The notes under the pieces: generated by a model
Seen by the model: only the letters and a program-made list of their open reading frames with translations
Told to the model about the DNA's origin: nothing
The model's database searches: none
DNA from: Monodelphis domestica
Taxonomy: Eukaryota > Chordata > Mammalia > Didelphimorphia > Didelphidae
NCBI RefSeq assembly: GCF_027887165.1
Contig: NC_077232.1
Location: forward strand, 49,694,028 to 49,758,027
Reading direction: 5' to 3'
Length of the DNA: 64,000 nt
Shown here: positions 44,595 through 56,224 of the stretch, in pieces
How positions within the stretch are numbered: position 1 is the stretch's first letter
Layout: every line of letters begins with the position of its first letter
Program-made: the position numbers and the translations under genes

Positions 44595-44830
44595 ACATTA
44601 ATTCAAAAAATGTTCATTAACTCCCCACCACCTATGTGCAAGATATAACACCGTGCATTAGGCAAAATAGTCTCAGCTCTCAAGAACATGATCTTTTAAT
44701 AGGGTATAGGGTTTCTACCCAGAAAAGTAAATAGAAGGTAGCTTAGGGAAGGAAAGATCACTAATGACTAGGGGGAATCAGGATAGGCTTCATGAATAAG
44801 GAGGTTGGCACTTTTCTCTAAAGTTTTTAA
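44595..44830 (-). mobile_element. Old L2 3' end, antisense, in the LIN7C 3' UTR
   Basis: AATGTTCATTAACTCCCCAC, ACACCGTGCATTAGGC, GGGGGAATCAGGATAGGCTT: the order of an antisense L2 tail, strongly diverged. Confidence 0.5.
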
Positions 44831-45626
44831 TTTATTTCCTTTTAACTTCAAAGGACACTAATTTTTTTTTTAATTGGGGGGAGGGAATGGAGGAGTTAGG
44901 AGATGGTGGTTTTTTGTCTTGTTTCAGGGCCCTGAGTATATAGGACCTCTTTGCAAATTCAGCTATAAGGTAATAATTCAATAAACTTTTAAAATCAGAT
45001 ATAAGGTAATAAATATGATTTATCTTCAACTTGCCATTTACTTTTTAAAAAATCACTAGCAAGTAGGATTTTCTTTAAAGTTATTTAGTAGTCATTCCTT
45101 AACTGAAAGTGATTAGGACCTACCTTCTTTTTTACTAAAGCTTGCAAATGGCAATATTAAAATTTTAAATATGCCTAAGGATGTTTTTTCTCTAGAAATG
45201 AATTCCAATAATAGCTTTATATAGAAAAACAAGCTCATTATTTGAAAGAGCAAAAAGAATGCAAGTGAGAAATGTTTTTTGACAATTACAAAACAATTTT
45301 ATATAACAAGTCTTTCATTATTAATACTAAATTATAATAGTTTGGTTGTGTGCAACCTGAAGATCCAGATGTGTTTTAAAGATACCATCATGATTTTATT
45401 TTATTCTGCTGGATTTTTTTTTTTGAAGTTAGCTTTTTAAAAATACTTTGTTTACATTTAATATTGATATTGCAGCATTTGATGAAAAAGATGGTGATGA
45501 TGATTTAACTAAATAGAATATGAGCATGATTTAGTGTGAATCTAAAAAGAATATATGTTGTGAATATTTTATAATGTGGAGAAATCATTTGAAACATCAA
45601 CTACTCTTTAATAATTGTATTTCCTG

Positions 45627-45632
45627 AATAAA
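45627..45632 (+). terminator. LIN7C: Likely main poly(A) signal of LIN7C
   Basis: AATAAA lies in CCTGAATAAATGTATG, with a T-rich, GT-containing downstream element (CTCTTTTTGTTGTC) about 30 bases further on. Repeats resume soon after (an L2 copy at 46080). Confidence 0.6.
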
Positions 45633-46074
45633 TGTATGTTTATGACTTTTCTAACTTAAACTCTTTTTGTTGTCTTTTATTCTGCCAAAAAAAAAGTTTG
45701 GCAGATTACACTTTACCTTCACCAAAGTCTTCAAGGGAAGAATTCTTCACTGTCTTCACTGGAAAGGACAGAGCAAAAATGGCTAACTGAGGACTTGGTA
45801 TTCAAGATTAATAAAAATAATAGAGTACCTAGGTATCCTTAATAAATTCAGGTCATCTGTCCCAGAGGAACTACATCCTCAGTGAAAGAATCTCTCACCA
45901 ATGATAATTGAAGGATCCTGGATAATAGGAAACATTTTGATGCTCAAAGAACCTGTTGTCTGTAGGCCAATCAAAGAGAAATTCTAGAACAGATCATTAA
46001 GAAGATGGTTCCTGGACATGTATTTGCAGAAGTGGAAATATTTAACCTAGAAAAAGTAAAACTTGGGTATATTT

Positions 46075-46790
46075 AATCTGTAGACATGTATTAAATGCTT
46101 ACTCTGTGCCAGGTACTATGCTAAAGATCTGGGGATATAAAAAGGAGCAAAAGACAGTTTCACCTCTCAAAAAGCTTATAGTCCAAAGGTGGAAACCACA
46201 TGCAAACAAATACATATGAAGCAAGCTATATCCAGGATAAATAGGAAATAACAGGAAAGGAAAGAGAATTAAGAGGGGTTGGAAAAGGTTTCCTGTAGAA
46301 GATGGGAGCAGAGAAAGGTGAGCCTTCCAGGAATGAGGGTCAGCCGAAGAAAATGCCTGCAGTTTAGAAAGTGGAATGTCTTGCTTGTGGAATAATCAGA
46401 AAGCTGGTGTCACTGGACCAAAGAATATGTGTTGGAGAGCATAGTGTTAGAAGACTGGAAGGTTAGAAAGGGACCTAATAAGACACTTTGAACATCAAAT
46501 GGGGTTTTTAATTTGGCCCTGGAGGTGATAGGGAATCCCTGGAGTTTATTGAGTGAGTTGGGGGGCTGAGATGGTTAGGGATCTAGGCTTTAGGAAAATC
46601 TCTTTCGTGCCAGAATGGAGGAGTGAAGAAATGGGAAGAAACCTGAGGTAGGTGGACCTACTTACAGGGTTATTACAGTAGGTTAGGGATAAAGTGATGA
46701 GGGGCTGACTTTGTCAGAGGAGAGGAAAGGGTATTTGAGAGATGTTCTGAAGGTGAAACTGGCATCCTACTGAGCTTAAAAAGTTTCAGG
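46075..46790 (-). mobile_element. L2 3' region, antisense, ~700 bp
   Basis: Starts with TATTAAATGCTTACTCTGTGCCAGGTAC (tail complement) and runs through AAGAGGGGTTGGAAAAGG, GTTAGAAGACTGGAAGGTTA, GGTGATAGGGAATCCCTGGA and GCTTTAGGAAAATCTCTTTC, the complement of the L2 ORF2 end in order. Confidence 0.88.
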
Positions 46791-46894
46791 GATGGGCCCA
46801 GGTAAAAACTGTTGCCTAAGGATGGGTCTAGCTAAGGTTGGAGCCAACTCATGATACTGGGTTAGCTGTGAGTTGATGAATTTTTCAACATCAG

Positions 46895-47040
46895 TTCTTG
46901 AAAACCATTCAGTGAACTAATGTAAAAGCATTTATAAAATACTATGTGCAAAGCACTAGGCTTAGCACTTGGGATACAAATAAAAAAACCAGATGGCCTC
47001 TATTCTTAATAAACTCAAATTTTAATGGGGGGAAATAACA
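46895..47040 (-). mobile_element. L2 3' tail, antisense
   Basis: ATTTATAAAATACTATGTGC, AAGCACTAGGCTTAGCACTT, AACTCAAATTTTAATGGGG. Confidence 0.75.
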
Positions 47041-47459
47041 TAAGTGGGAGATTTCACTTCCAAATTAGATGGAATGGTAACCACAAAGCAGATGATAGTG
47101 GTGATGCTAATGATAATTCGAGTCAGAGGGGGCTGTAATCTGCATCAGTGGAAGAAGTACATCTCACACTAACAAAATCAGATCCTTGGACTATTGGAGT
47201 TAGTAACTTCTACTTTTAGATGATCAGAAAATAGCATTCATAAACTGGACATTGTTTAAAAAAAAAAGACAAACCAAAGTAAAATCATGTCCCAGGATCC
47301 TTTTTTTTTTCCTTTAAGGAACTTAACACCAACATTTCCATATGAGCCATTAATTTAAACTCAATTTTTTTATGTGGCATTTTTTGCTTTTATTTTAACC
47401 CCTTAAAATCCCCCACAAAAGTCCTATTCATATTTATTACATTGAAGCAATCACAAGAT
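47041..47459. other. No recognised feature
   Basis: Non-coding, with homopolymer A and T runs. Confidence 0.4.
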
Positions 47460-47705
47460 CTTGAGGCAGCCAGATGAATGGAGCAATGGGCCTGGAGTCA
47501 AGACCTCAGTTCCCACCATGCCTCAATCACTAGCTGTGTGACCCTGGACAAATCATTTAACCTCTTCATGCCTCAGTTCCCTCAACTGTAAAAATGGGAA
47601 ACTTACTAGCACCTGCTACCCAAGGTTGTAAGGCTCAAATGAGATAAAGCTTATAAAGTGCTTACCACTATAAATCTAGCATCCAGAAGGCACTTAATAG
47701 ATTGA
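47460..47705 (+). mobile_element. MIR/CORE-SINE, full length
   Basis: GAGGCAGCCAGATGAATGGA, CACTAGCTGTGTGACCCTGG, CTCAGTTCCCTCAACTGTAA, TATAAAGTGCTTACCACTAT. Confidence 0.9.
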
Positions 47706-48059
47706 TTCTTCCCTTCCTTCAAAGGCTATGTCATTGGAGCATAAACTCTGGCAAACCTTCCTGCCAATGTAGAAAAACTTAAAAGCCTGGAAATGGTCTA
47801 TTCTCCAAAAACCAGGCTCACTTGGATCAGAGATTTATCACCAGAATAAGCCACCAGGGAATGAATTTTTTTAGCTAAAAACACCTTTACAGATACTAAC
47901 TCCTAAGGCATAGAGTTCTCGTTATCCTTATCATAGTGGTACTTGTTCCTGCAAAGTTGAAGCCACTGATTCCTGGATTGTTGAAACATTTGCTAACATT
48001 AAGTATCCATTTGAATTCTTGAGGTTTGGTTTAGAGTTTCATTGAATCAGATTTGGAAC

Positions 48060-48230
48060 TAGAAAGAGCTTAAGAAACCAGTGGATCTAACCTCATCATT
48101 TTACTGATGAGGAAACCAAAGCACAGACAAGTAATTTGGCCATGGTCATAGCCAGGAAGTGACTGAGGTAGGATTTCAACTTATATCTTCCCAACTACAA
48201 GACCAGCTCTCCATCCACTACATTATTTGT
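48060..48230 (-). mobile_element. MIR-type SINE, antisense
   Basis: CCTCATCATTTTACTGATGA, GGAAACCAAAGCACAGACAA, then CTCTCCATCCACTACATT. Confidence 0.8.
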
Positions 48231-48339
48231 TTATGCTGTGAAGGAGCAAAGAAAAACAACTGAACAAGTAAAAATTGAGTTAATGAAAGCATTTTCATAA
48301 AATTAAGCCTTATGTGAAAACCTAATTCTAAAACTTTTT

Positions 48340-48460
48340 ATTTTTTGATTCAGAAATATTTTACTTTCCCAATTACATGTAATAATTTTTAACATATATT
48401 TTCCAAAATTATTAGATCCAAACCATCTTCTTCCCTCCCTTCCCACCCCCCCACAATAAA
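48340..48460 (-). mobile_element. L1 3' UTR fragment, antisense (tentative)
   Basis: CCCAATTACATGTAATAATT, TTAACATATATTTTCCAAAA, TTCTTCCCTCCCTTCCCACC. Confidence 0.45.
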
Positions 48461-48676
48461 ACCTAATTTCTAAAACTAATTTTTCAAAAGTTCAAGTTGT
48501 ATGAATAAAAAATATCCTGTCTCTATTTTTGTAAAGAAAGACATAACCTCTTTGGGAGGAAATATTTATGTTCCTAGTACTTAGTATAGTTCCTGGTACT
48601 GAGTTAGGTACATGATAAATGCTTATTGATGGGTGAATTAGTTGTGTCCCTGTTAAATATGGGATTAACTCTCCCT

Positions 48677-49353
48677 TGCCCATTTTTAGATTTAATCACC
48701 AAATGCATATACAGCCCACTTATCCTTAAGTGGGGGAGGTCTGTGACCCACGTGTGCAAAAGTGGATGACGAATCAGAAACTACTGGCTGCCCCCTGGGC
48801 AGTCCTAAGCAAAACTATAGACTATAATTGGTCCACATAAAAGTAGAGGAAGGTACAGGAAGTGATACAAAGAAGCATCTTTAAAAGGAGTTGCAACTTC
48901 CTGTGAGGTGGGTCTTCATTCTTCAGAGTTTTGAGTTCAAGTTGTGTCTTTTGTCTTCAACTGGACCTTAGAGGAGCTCTGGCTGAGGACTGCTATCTAT
49001 TGGGACTACCACATAGGTGAGTGAACAAGGCTGACTCCCTTCCTTGGTTTGTTCTGAGAGGTACTAGCTTCCGTAGGGGCCACTCATCTTGCAGGAGGCA
49101 TCCTTGTTTAACTGACCCCTAGGGCCTCCAGCCGGGGCTTTTGGAGCCCTGCTGGAGTAAAGCCAGGACTGGAGCAAATAGTCTAGCTTGTTAAGCTAGA
49201 TTTCTTACTGTCCCTTTTTCTCATTTCTCTACTTTCACTCTATATTTTATAAATAAATTGCTAAAAAATCATTTGGAATTAATTCCTGGTGACCACACTG
49301 ATAAATTCCAACCTACTGATAAAGTCCAACCCTTTTATTTTTACCCCCTTATA
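48677..49353 (+). mobile_element. Solo LTR (endogenous retrovirus), ~677 bp
   Basis: Homologous over its length to the better-bounded LTR at 57297-57988. It has a TATA-like CACATAAAAGTAG at 48835, the poly(A) signal region TATAAATAAATTGC at 49250, and a 3' part GGAATTAATTCCTGGTGACC ending TTACCCCCTTATA. Edges follow the alignment by eye; the flanking 4-mers no longer match. There is no internal viral coding sequence. Confidence 0.75.
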
Positions 49354-49894
49354 ATTCTGGCCTTTATATCCCTAAGGAGTTTTTAAATTATGTTAATTTT
49401 ATATATAATCAGGAAGTTTGCCCTTTAAAGGAATCCTTCAGTCAATTTTAAAAACAAAATTATTTCATCAAGTGCCCTTGGCTTTGTTTTCTAAGTTTTG
49501 ATTTTATACAGGTTTTGCTTAAAATTGGTTATTCCCAAATTTGAAATTGATTTACATATTTAAAATTCCCAATTCCATAATACCTTTGTTGCTTAGTGAA
49601 ATGGAAATTTAGAATCCAAAATTATTTATTTTGGTCAAAGTTCAGGGATTTTAGTCAAAATAATTTTTGCATATTAGAATGCAGTCTTCCACATCTATGA
49701 TACCAGTGAGTAATGACCATTATAGATTAATAGGGAGCACCTATATAGTACCTCATATTGCAGGAATGTTTATTGAATTCAGTTTGTCAAATGGTCACAT
49801 TAAGGCACAGCAGGATCTGAAATCATTAGAATTCTGGAGGCCATATTTTAGGGAATTTGCTGGCAAGTTAGAGGAGGATTGGTATAATACTTCC
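49354..49894. other. No recognised feature
   Basis: AT-rich stretch downstream of the LTR; a 78-codon open frame at 49667 has no known domain. Confidence 0.4.
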
Positions 49895-50180
49895 CATGCT
49901 TGAATGCAATTATAGAAAAGAGCAATTAAGTTTGCTTTTGTTTGGCCCTGGGAGTCAGAACTAGGAGCAGTGGGTGGAAGTTACTGGAAGATAAATTTCA
50001 ATTCTATACAAGGAAGAACTTAACAATTAGAACTGTCCAAAAGTTGAATAATGGGCTGCTTATGGAGAGTCTTCAAGTTCCTCTTCAAGCAAGAGGTGGA
50101 TAATATTTTATCCAGCTCAGGTACCGGTTGACCTAGATAACCTTCTGAGGTCTATTTCAACTCAAAATTTATAAAATTCT
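49895..50180 (+). mobile_element. CR1/L3-type LINE 3' end
   Basis: AAGGAAGAACTTAACAATTA, GAATAATGGGCTGCTTATGG, CTAGATAACCTTCTGAGGTC: the CR1 3' end pattern (GGAATGGGCTGCC...GACTAGATGACCTCTGAGGTCCCTT). Confidence 0.7.
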
Positions 50181-50344
50181 GTTGCATTCATGATAATTTG
50201 CTTTAAAAGGCTGGGAATTATACTTAAGCAAAGTGTATTGAAACAAAAAAGGCTTAAGGCAAATCTTTAGTATTTCCTTATTGTCCTCCTTTGTCCCCTT
50301 TACCTTACATTCCATATTATACATGTTTTGTTTTGTTTTGTTTC

Positions 50345-50545
50345 CCTAGAGGCATTGTGGTTTAAGGGATAGAGTTGGCCTTGGATCAAGAAAAATCTAG
50401 ATTCAAATATTGCTTCTGACACATATTGGCTATCAACACAAGTCACTTAATCTCTCAGTGCTCTGGATAATTTTCTTAAGACTCTAAGTTGCTGGCCTGC
50501 ATTAGTAAAGTATTTCATGGCACATCAATAAGATTTGAATTAGCA
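50345..50545 (+). mobile_element. CORE-SINE with GGCCTGCATT tail
   Basis: GAGGCATTGTGGTTTAAGGG, CTCTCAGTGCTCTGGATAAT, GACTCTAAGTTGCTGGCCTG, CATTAGTAAAG. Confidence 0.8.
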
Positions 50546-50859
50546 ACTCATAAGGGATGGCATCCCAATTTCTTAAACTGTCCTTCCTGTCTGACATTTC
50601 TCTAGGCTAAATTGAGCTACCACAATTTCCTCCAACGGCCCAAGAACATTTCACTCCAGCTTGACTCAAAAAAGAAGATGGTGGCTGGCCAAGGCAGAAC
50701 TGACCTGGTGAATTGGCTCAGTTGAGGTTGAAGCCTGATTAATCATGGGCTTTTGTCTTGTTCTAACTATACCTTTTCACCTGAACCACTAATTTGAAGA
50801 ATGATGGAATCTACCCTGGAGAAGACTTAGGGGCCACAGGGTAGTTTTTTTTTTTTTTA

Positions 50860-51165
50860 ATAGTTGAAATGCTTTCCAGTGGAAGAGATTTTAGACTTGA
50901 ATTACTTGGCCCCAAAGCAAAATTTAAAGCAATGGGTAAAAAATTAATCTTGATATAAAGAAGACATTTCCTAACAGTCACAGAGCTATTATAAAGTATG
51001 GACTGTTTTAAAGAGCGGTGGATTTTCCTTCTTTAAAAGATCTTCAAACTAAGACTAAATGTGATTCCTTGTTGGGAATATTGTATGATAGATTCTGCTT
51101 CAAGTACAGATTAGAGTCGATGATCTTGGAGGGCCCTTCCAATTCTGAACTACTTTGTGATAAGT
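50860..51165 (+). mobile_element. CR1/L3-type LINE 3' end, second copy
   Basis: ATAAAGAAGACATTTCCTAA, CAGTCACAGAGCTATTATAA, GATGATCTTGGAGGGCCCTT. Confidence 0.65.
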
Positions 51166-51394
51166 AACTGTTCATTGGCCCCAAATAAACTAATAGGCTA
51201 ATGAATTAGGGGATCACACCCCTTATCCAGGGGAATATCACATGACTTACAATATGTCATTACAAGGAGAAATGGTACCTAATCCAACAGTGTAGAAATA
51301 GCTCCTTCCCCAACCTCTCCAGGGTACAAAGGCCCCCTCCCCTTTGTATATTTTAAAGGACACATGATAGACACAATTCTAATACCCAACAATA

Positions 51395-51570
51395 ACAACC
51401 TTAAGATGTTCACATGTGAACAAAAATCTTTATAGGTAGCTCATTTATGACAACAAAAAATTGGAAAATTCCATCCTAATGCTTGAGAAATGTAGAGATG
51501 AATTGTAATTTTTCAAGTACTGGAATACCAATGCTCTGTAAAAAAATGAAATAAACCCACAAAATATTGA
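51395..51570 (+). mobile_element. Old L1 fragment (tentative)
   Basis: GTGAACAAAAATCTTTATAG, TGACAACAAAAAATTGGAAA, AGTACTGGAATACCAATGCT, as in the L1 ORF2 C-terminal IAAL..KNW..MEYY stretch, much decayed. Confidence 0.5.
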
Positions 51571-51595
51571 AAATTTGATTCACAGTAATAGACAA

Positions 51596-51790
51596 CAAAA
51601 GTGTCAAATATGTAGCCCAACACTTACAAGTGCCCAAATGAAAATATAATTGGGAAATATTTAACAAGGTAAATAAAAATCTAGTAAAACATAGATAATA
51701 TTGCATTTTAAAATTAAATCAATTTGCTGCCACAGGGAACCTTATGTATGGTTTAGGGGCACCTGTTTCTAGTTGAATTTGACACCACTA
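51596..51790. mobile_element. Non-autonomous hAT element (MITE), 195 bp
   Basis: Terminal repeats CAAAAGTGTCAAAT and ATTTGACACCACTA; 8-bp TSDs ATAGACAA (51588-51595) and ATAGAGAA (51791-51798). Contains TAATTGGGAAATATTT, the complement of a motif in the copy at 60801, so the two are in opposite orientation. Confidence 0.8.
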
Positions 51791-52019
51791 ATAGAGAACA
51801 AAGAAAACAGCATCATAAACCTGGTCTATAGCTCTATAAAAATGAGAACAAAATTTAACAAGTACATAAAAGAATCAGAAGGGGACAAAGAACAAAAAAA
51901 CTGCTTTGTTAGCTTTTTTCTTTTATAAAGGTAAATTTCATTTTGTTTGGTATTTTATTCCTCTTCATTTAATCATATTATGTGTATAGTAAGTTTATTT
52001 TAAAACTTCAGAATAATAT

Positions 52020-52380
52020 GGCAGCCTACAAGACATGCAATAAGAGGTGTATGGGGGCAGATGTCCTTAGTGACCAGGAGGATCAAAGGTTAGCTGGAAA
52101 AGATGGTATTTAGGGAAGTCTCAAATGGCCCTTAGGGGTGGACATTCCAGATGGAGGGTATAAGTGCTCAGGTTCTCAGAGACAGGAAAGTATAGGATAA
52201 GAATGGAGGACTGCCATGGCCAGAACAGAATGCTAGAGAGAAGCAACATGACTTAAGACTGGAGAGATAAAATAGTGACAGGTCTGGGAGAGCCTTGAAG
52301 GCTAGGCTAAGGATTTAGTTTACCATTTGATAAATTAAGGACCCACTGAAAGGTTTTGAACAGGAATAATGACCAAAGTT
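52020..52380 (-). mobile_element. L2 ORF2-end fragment, antisense
   Basis: TGGGAGAGCCTTGAAGGCTA, GGACCCACTGAAAGGTTTTG, AACAGGAATAATGACC parallel the copy at 46075-46790. Confidence 0.7.
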
Positions 52381-52419
52381 AATTATAATAACTAGCCAAC
52401 ACTTACATTTAGCACTTTA

Positions 52420-52625
52420 AAGTGCTTTCCACATATTATCTCCTTTGATCCTCATCATAACTCTGTGAAGTAGATACCATTATTTTCCCTATTTTACAGA
52501 TGAGGAAACTGAGGCTGAGAGCAGGTAAATGTCCCAGAGTTATGAAGGTATTTGTATTTGAGGGAGGATTCAAACTCAAGATTTCCTTATTCCAAGTCCA
52601 ACTCTATTCATTAGGCTACTAAATG
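52420..52625 (-). mobile_element. CORE-SINE, antisense
   Basis: AGTGCTTTCCACATATTATC, TATTTTACAGATGAGGAAAC, TGAGGCTGAGAGCAGG. Confidence 0.85.
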
Positions 52626-52892
52626 CCATGCTATATATGAGCTTCTGTACTTATTATCAATGAATAGTGACACTATAATATAGTATGAGATGTTTTATTA
52701 TACTTCTCTTCTACCTCCTATCTGAGAATGTAGAATTACCTTCTACCTTCGGTATGTGTTGAGCTTATAGTCAGGAAGACCCAAATTTTATTCCTGAGAC
52801 AATTACTAGTTATGTTATCTTGCCCAAACATTTAACTGCTCTCTGCCTTGTGCAATCAAATTGACCTCTAAGAGTCTCCAATCCTATGAACT

Positions 52893-53673
52893 TGTGAGAA
52901 TTAAAATTGGGTTTGACTCAGTATGAGAGTTAAAAAAGAATATTGTGGTCGCCATTTATAAAATGTTAGCCCCTACCTCAAAATGACTGTTAGCAGCTTT
53001 TATTTACAAGGTAGAAATAGTGAAAGTGGGAAATATAGGAAGGAGACAAAGCCTAGTCTAGCCTACCAGCCTGAAGTGCTGCTCTGGTGAAGTCTAGCTC
53101 AGCCCCAGGCAGGGACTTCCCCAAGTCTAGATCTCCAAATGGAAGTCCTGGTGGCATCTTCAACCAGAGTTCCACCAACACAGAATGACTCCAAGGAAAA
53201 GCATGTCTCTATAACTACTCACCAATGCAGAATCCAAGAGAAGAGTCTCTCCAAAAGCCAAGGAAGGAAAAAAAGCCAAACCATGTTGGTCTCTTCTTTT
53301 ATGCCCCCCCCCTTTTCCATGTCATTTCCTGTCTCTACCTCTGTCCACAGGAACCAATTTCAGTCTTTCAATTTGCCTAGCACTGCCCAAGGGGGGCTTT
53401 TTGCAGAACAGGGAGAAAAAACAGCCAGAGAAGCATTTGCAATCTCTGGGAGACTTACCTTACAGCAAGCACAGAACAAAGGGAAATTTAGAGGGTCCCT
53501 TTTGTGTCCTTTGTCCCCAAAGGGGGCAGTGCTCCTGGCCTTTGGGGGTATGAACTAGTAAGTGACTTGTGAGCTCTCTTACCTAATGGTTACCTAACTA
53601 CTAAGTAGGGGTACTTTAAGTTCTTGATTTGATTAACTAAAAATAGACAAAGGGAGAGTTAATTCTATCTTCA
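52893..53673 (-). mobile_element. Solo LTR-like element, antisense
   Basis: Read on the minus strand it has a TATA-like GGCATAAAAGAAG near 53300, then an AATAAA complement (TTTTATTTAC) near 53003. It ends CCAATTTTAATTCTCACA and starts TGAAGATAGAATTAACTCTC. No clean TSD was found. The 139-codon plus-strand open frame at 53139 lies inside it and is not called a gene. Confidence 0.6.
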
Positions 53674-53734
53674 CAAAGCCCTCTGGACTCTGGTTTAGTA
53701 TAGTCATAAGAAGCTATAAAATTATGAAGGTTAT

Positions 53735-54530
53735 ATGATATGGGGGTATGGGCTTCCCCTGGACACCCCAAAAACCCCAGAAAGTGTCCCAGGTCAGAGA
53801 GTACATAAAGAATTAATTTTCCCTTGCATTCCTACAATGTTGAGGGAAGGTGACTTTGAAATGAGAGGAACATCTCCTCTAGCCTCTCCCCTCATTCTTT
53901 TTTCTTTTTCTAAACCCTTACCTTCTGCTTTAGAATTAATACTATATATTGGTTCCAAGACAGAAGAGCAGGAAGGACTAGGCAATGAGGGTTAAGTGAC
54001 TTGCCCAGGGTCACACAGCAAGGAAGGGTCTGAGGTCAAATTTGAACCCAGGACCTCCCATCTCTAGGCTTGGCTCTCAATCCTTTGAGCTACCAGCTGC
54101 TCCCTCCTTTCCCCTCATTCCTGATGAGCACAAATAGGCACCTCCCAAGTTTGCTTCTGATCAGCATCTGTTTTATATCCCAGATATCTGATTGACCCCT
54201 AAACTGGACACTTCACTCCCTTTTGACCTTGAGGCAGAGGACATAACCACATGACCCATCTCAGGTCCCAGAGTCCCAAAGCACACATCACCCCACCATC
54301 ATCCCACCTCTGCTCATGTAGACCCTGTTGTCAAGAGGAAACAAATATCCTAAACCCCATCTCTTCCAGGAGGCAATAGTGCCTATTGCCTCCTGGGCAT
54401 TTGACTTCATTATTCCACTTCTCTTCCAATCAATACATTTCTCTTTTATTTTTAAACTAACTTGTGGAGCTATTCTGTCATTCCTGACTAGGGTACCTGT
54501 CCAGATGCAGCCCTCCCCCATCACATGGTA
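53735..54530 (+). mobile_element. Second LTR-like element, host of a SINE
   Basis: CCTGGACACCCCAAAAACCC...TCTGATTGACCCCTAAACTG...CCAATCAATACATTTCTC...CTAACTTGTGGAGCTATTC. It resembles an LTR with a poly(A)-proximal end but is a different family from 48677. Boundaries uncertain. Confidence 0.4.
53898..54109 (-). mobile_element. SINE1-type element, antisense, inside an LTR
   Basis: AAACCCTTACCTTCTGCTTT...GAGCTACCAGCTGCTCCC. 11-bp TSD TCCCCTCATTC at 53887-53897 and 54110-54120. Confidence 0.95.
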
Positions 54531-54727
54531 ATTGACTGGGCTACCCAGAGAAACAAGCCCAATTGTTCTCACCTAGCTAGTCCCAAGCCAATAGACACAC
54601 AACACACACACAGCTACTGTTTGCTTATATAACCTTTTAAAGTATACATTTCATGCTAAGGCTTTCATGACCTCACTTGTTCAACCACACTATTATAAAC
54701 TCTTGCTTGTTATGTTATCAATGCTTT

Positions 54728-54960
54728 TTGCAGAACAGGGAGAAAATACAGCCAGAGAGAGAAGCATCTGCAATCTCTGGGAGGCTTACCTTACAGCAAG
54801 CACAGGACAAAGGGAAATTCAGAAGGTCCCTATTGTGTCCTTTGTCCCTTTGGTATTAGGCTTTAAGTGCAGGTGTTTTTAAAAACAGCTTAAGTGTTCC
54901 AAGCCAAAGCCAGGCTAACAATAGGAGTGCTCTTAATTCTCATCAACTTCAGGGTCTATT
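54728..54960 (-). mobile_element. Fragment sharing ~125 bp with the LTR at 52893-53673
   Basis: TTTTTGCAGAACAGGGAGAA through TTGTGTCCTTTGTCCC repeats 53398-53516 with few differences, in the same orientation. Confidence 0.65.
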
Positions 54961-55687
54961 TTGAAAACTGCCTGGTCTAGATTTAGAGTCTTTTAAAAAA
55001 TGTTTTCTTTAGAAACAAACTTTCAGTTGGTCCCAATTTTGCCAGAGCTATTAATACCCCAGTTAAAAAATAAAATACTGGTCTATTCAGTCTACTGAGA
55101 GCTACTCTCCTGTTCAATAGGAGAAATAGAATATAATTCTGTCCAAGTTAGGATGACAGTCTTTAGCTACTCCTTATCTCTGGCATTTATCTTTGGTCCT
55201 AACTTCAGCAGAGGGTAAGCTGTGGAGGTGGGGTACCCTTTAATTTTGATTATTGAAACTTTAGTAAATAAACATAGCCTAAGATCATTTAATGGCCAGC
55301 AGAAAAACTATAATTATCTTTGAGCCTACAGCTACATCTGTTTTTTGACATGAATTTTTAAGCACAGTGCTTATGTTAGTATATAAACCATTCTGTGTTT
55401 CAAAAACCTACATTTATGTTGCAAGTCTGTTCCAATTTTTAGTACTTTAAGAAATGTTTTGAAATAATTTGTACAATGTACCTCATGGCAAAGAGTACAA
55501 ATTAAATACAAAAGTTTGTGGTTAGTGTAAGTGGATAGTTGAGATGCTCAGGAAATTGAGAGGGGGTATTGGAGGCAACAAGACCTGAGTTCAAGTCTGC
55601 TTCTGCCTCTGACACATAGGACTGTTTATATGCTTATATTTTGCATATATTTGCATATATAATTATATTATGCAACATTAATTTTTG
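54961..55687. other. No recognised feature
   Basis: AT-rich non-coding DNA; a weak MIR-like piece (GACCTGAGTTCAAGTCTGC) at about 55583. Confidence 0.4.
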
Positions 55688-55702
55688 TGACATATAATCT
55701 TT

Positions 55703-55916
55703 TTTATTTTAATTTAAATTTTTAAACCTTTACCTTCCATCTTAGAATCAATTCTAGATATTGGACCCAAGGCAGAATTGCAATAAGGGCTTGGTGATAG
55801 GGGTCAAGTGACTTGCCCAGGGTCACAGAGCCAGGAAGTGTTTGAGACCAGATTTAAACCTTAGACCTCCCATCTCCAGGTGTGGCTCTCAGTCCACTGA
55901 GCCACCCAGCTGCCCC
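55703..55916 (-). mobile_element. Full-length SINE1-type element, antisense
   Basis: AAACCTTTACCTTCCATCTT to GAGCCACCCAGCTGCCCC. Perfect 15-bp TSD TGACATATAATCTTT at 55688-55702 and 55917-55931. Confidence 0.97.
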
Positions 55917-56224
55917 TGACATATAATCTTTGTGATAATTTATGACATAATTTGTGAGATATGTTATTGTAAAATGTCAAAATAATTCAACGGTGTGTAA
56001 GAGAGCTGAAAAAATACACCCAGTAGATAATCCGTAGAGGCAAGGCAATTATTACCCCTGGGCAATAACTTCATCTTTTGGTGCTCTAATCAACTCCCTA
56101 GCACTCTAAGTTATACAGAGCTCTCTGTTGGTAGAAGAATTTCCCCCTTCCTAGATCAATGGAATCACAAGTCCAGTGCCTATTTCTTTATATGTAATTT
56201 AAAATTTTTATCTTTGTACCCCCA

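Larger units (their letters stand above)
42332..45650 (+). other. LIN7C: LIN7C 3' untranslated region
   Basis: About 3.3 kb of AT-rich sequence directly follows the stop, with only one weak old L2-like fragment (44595-44830), which contrasts with the repeat-dense flanks. AATAAA at 45627-45632 is followed by a T/GT-rich stretch from about 45663, a good cleavage signal. Earlier AATAAA hexamers (near 43322, 44046, 44553) could give shorter isoforms. The length is inferred; no transcript data were available. Confidence 0.75.

Noticed and set aside
53139..53558. 139-codon open frame
   Set aside because: Lies inside an antisense LTR-like element and has no recognisable domain.
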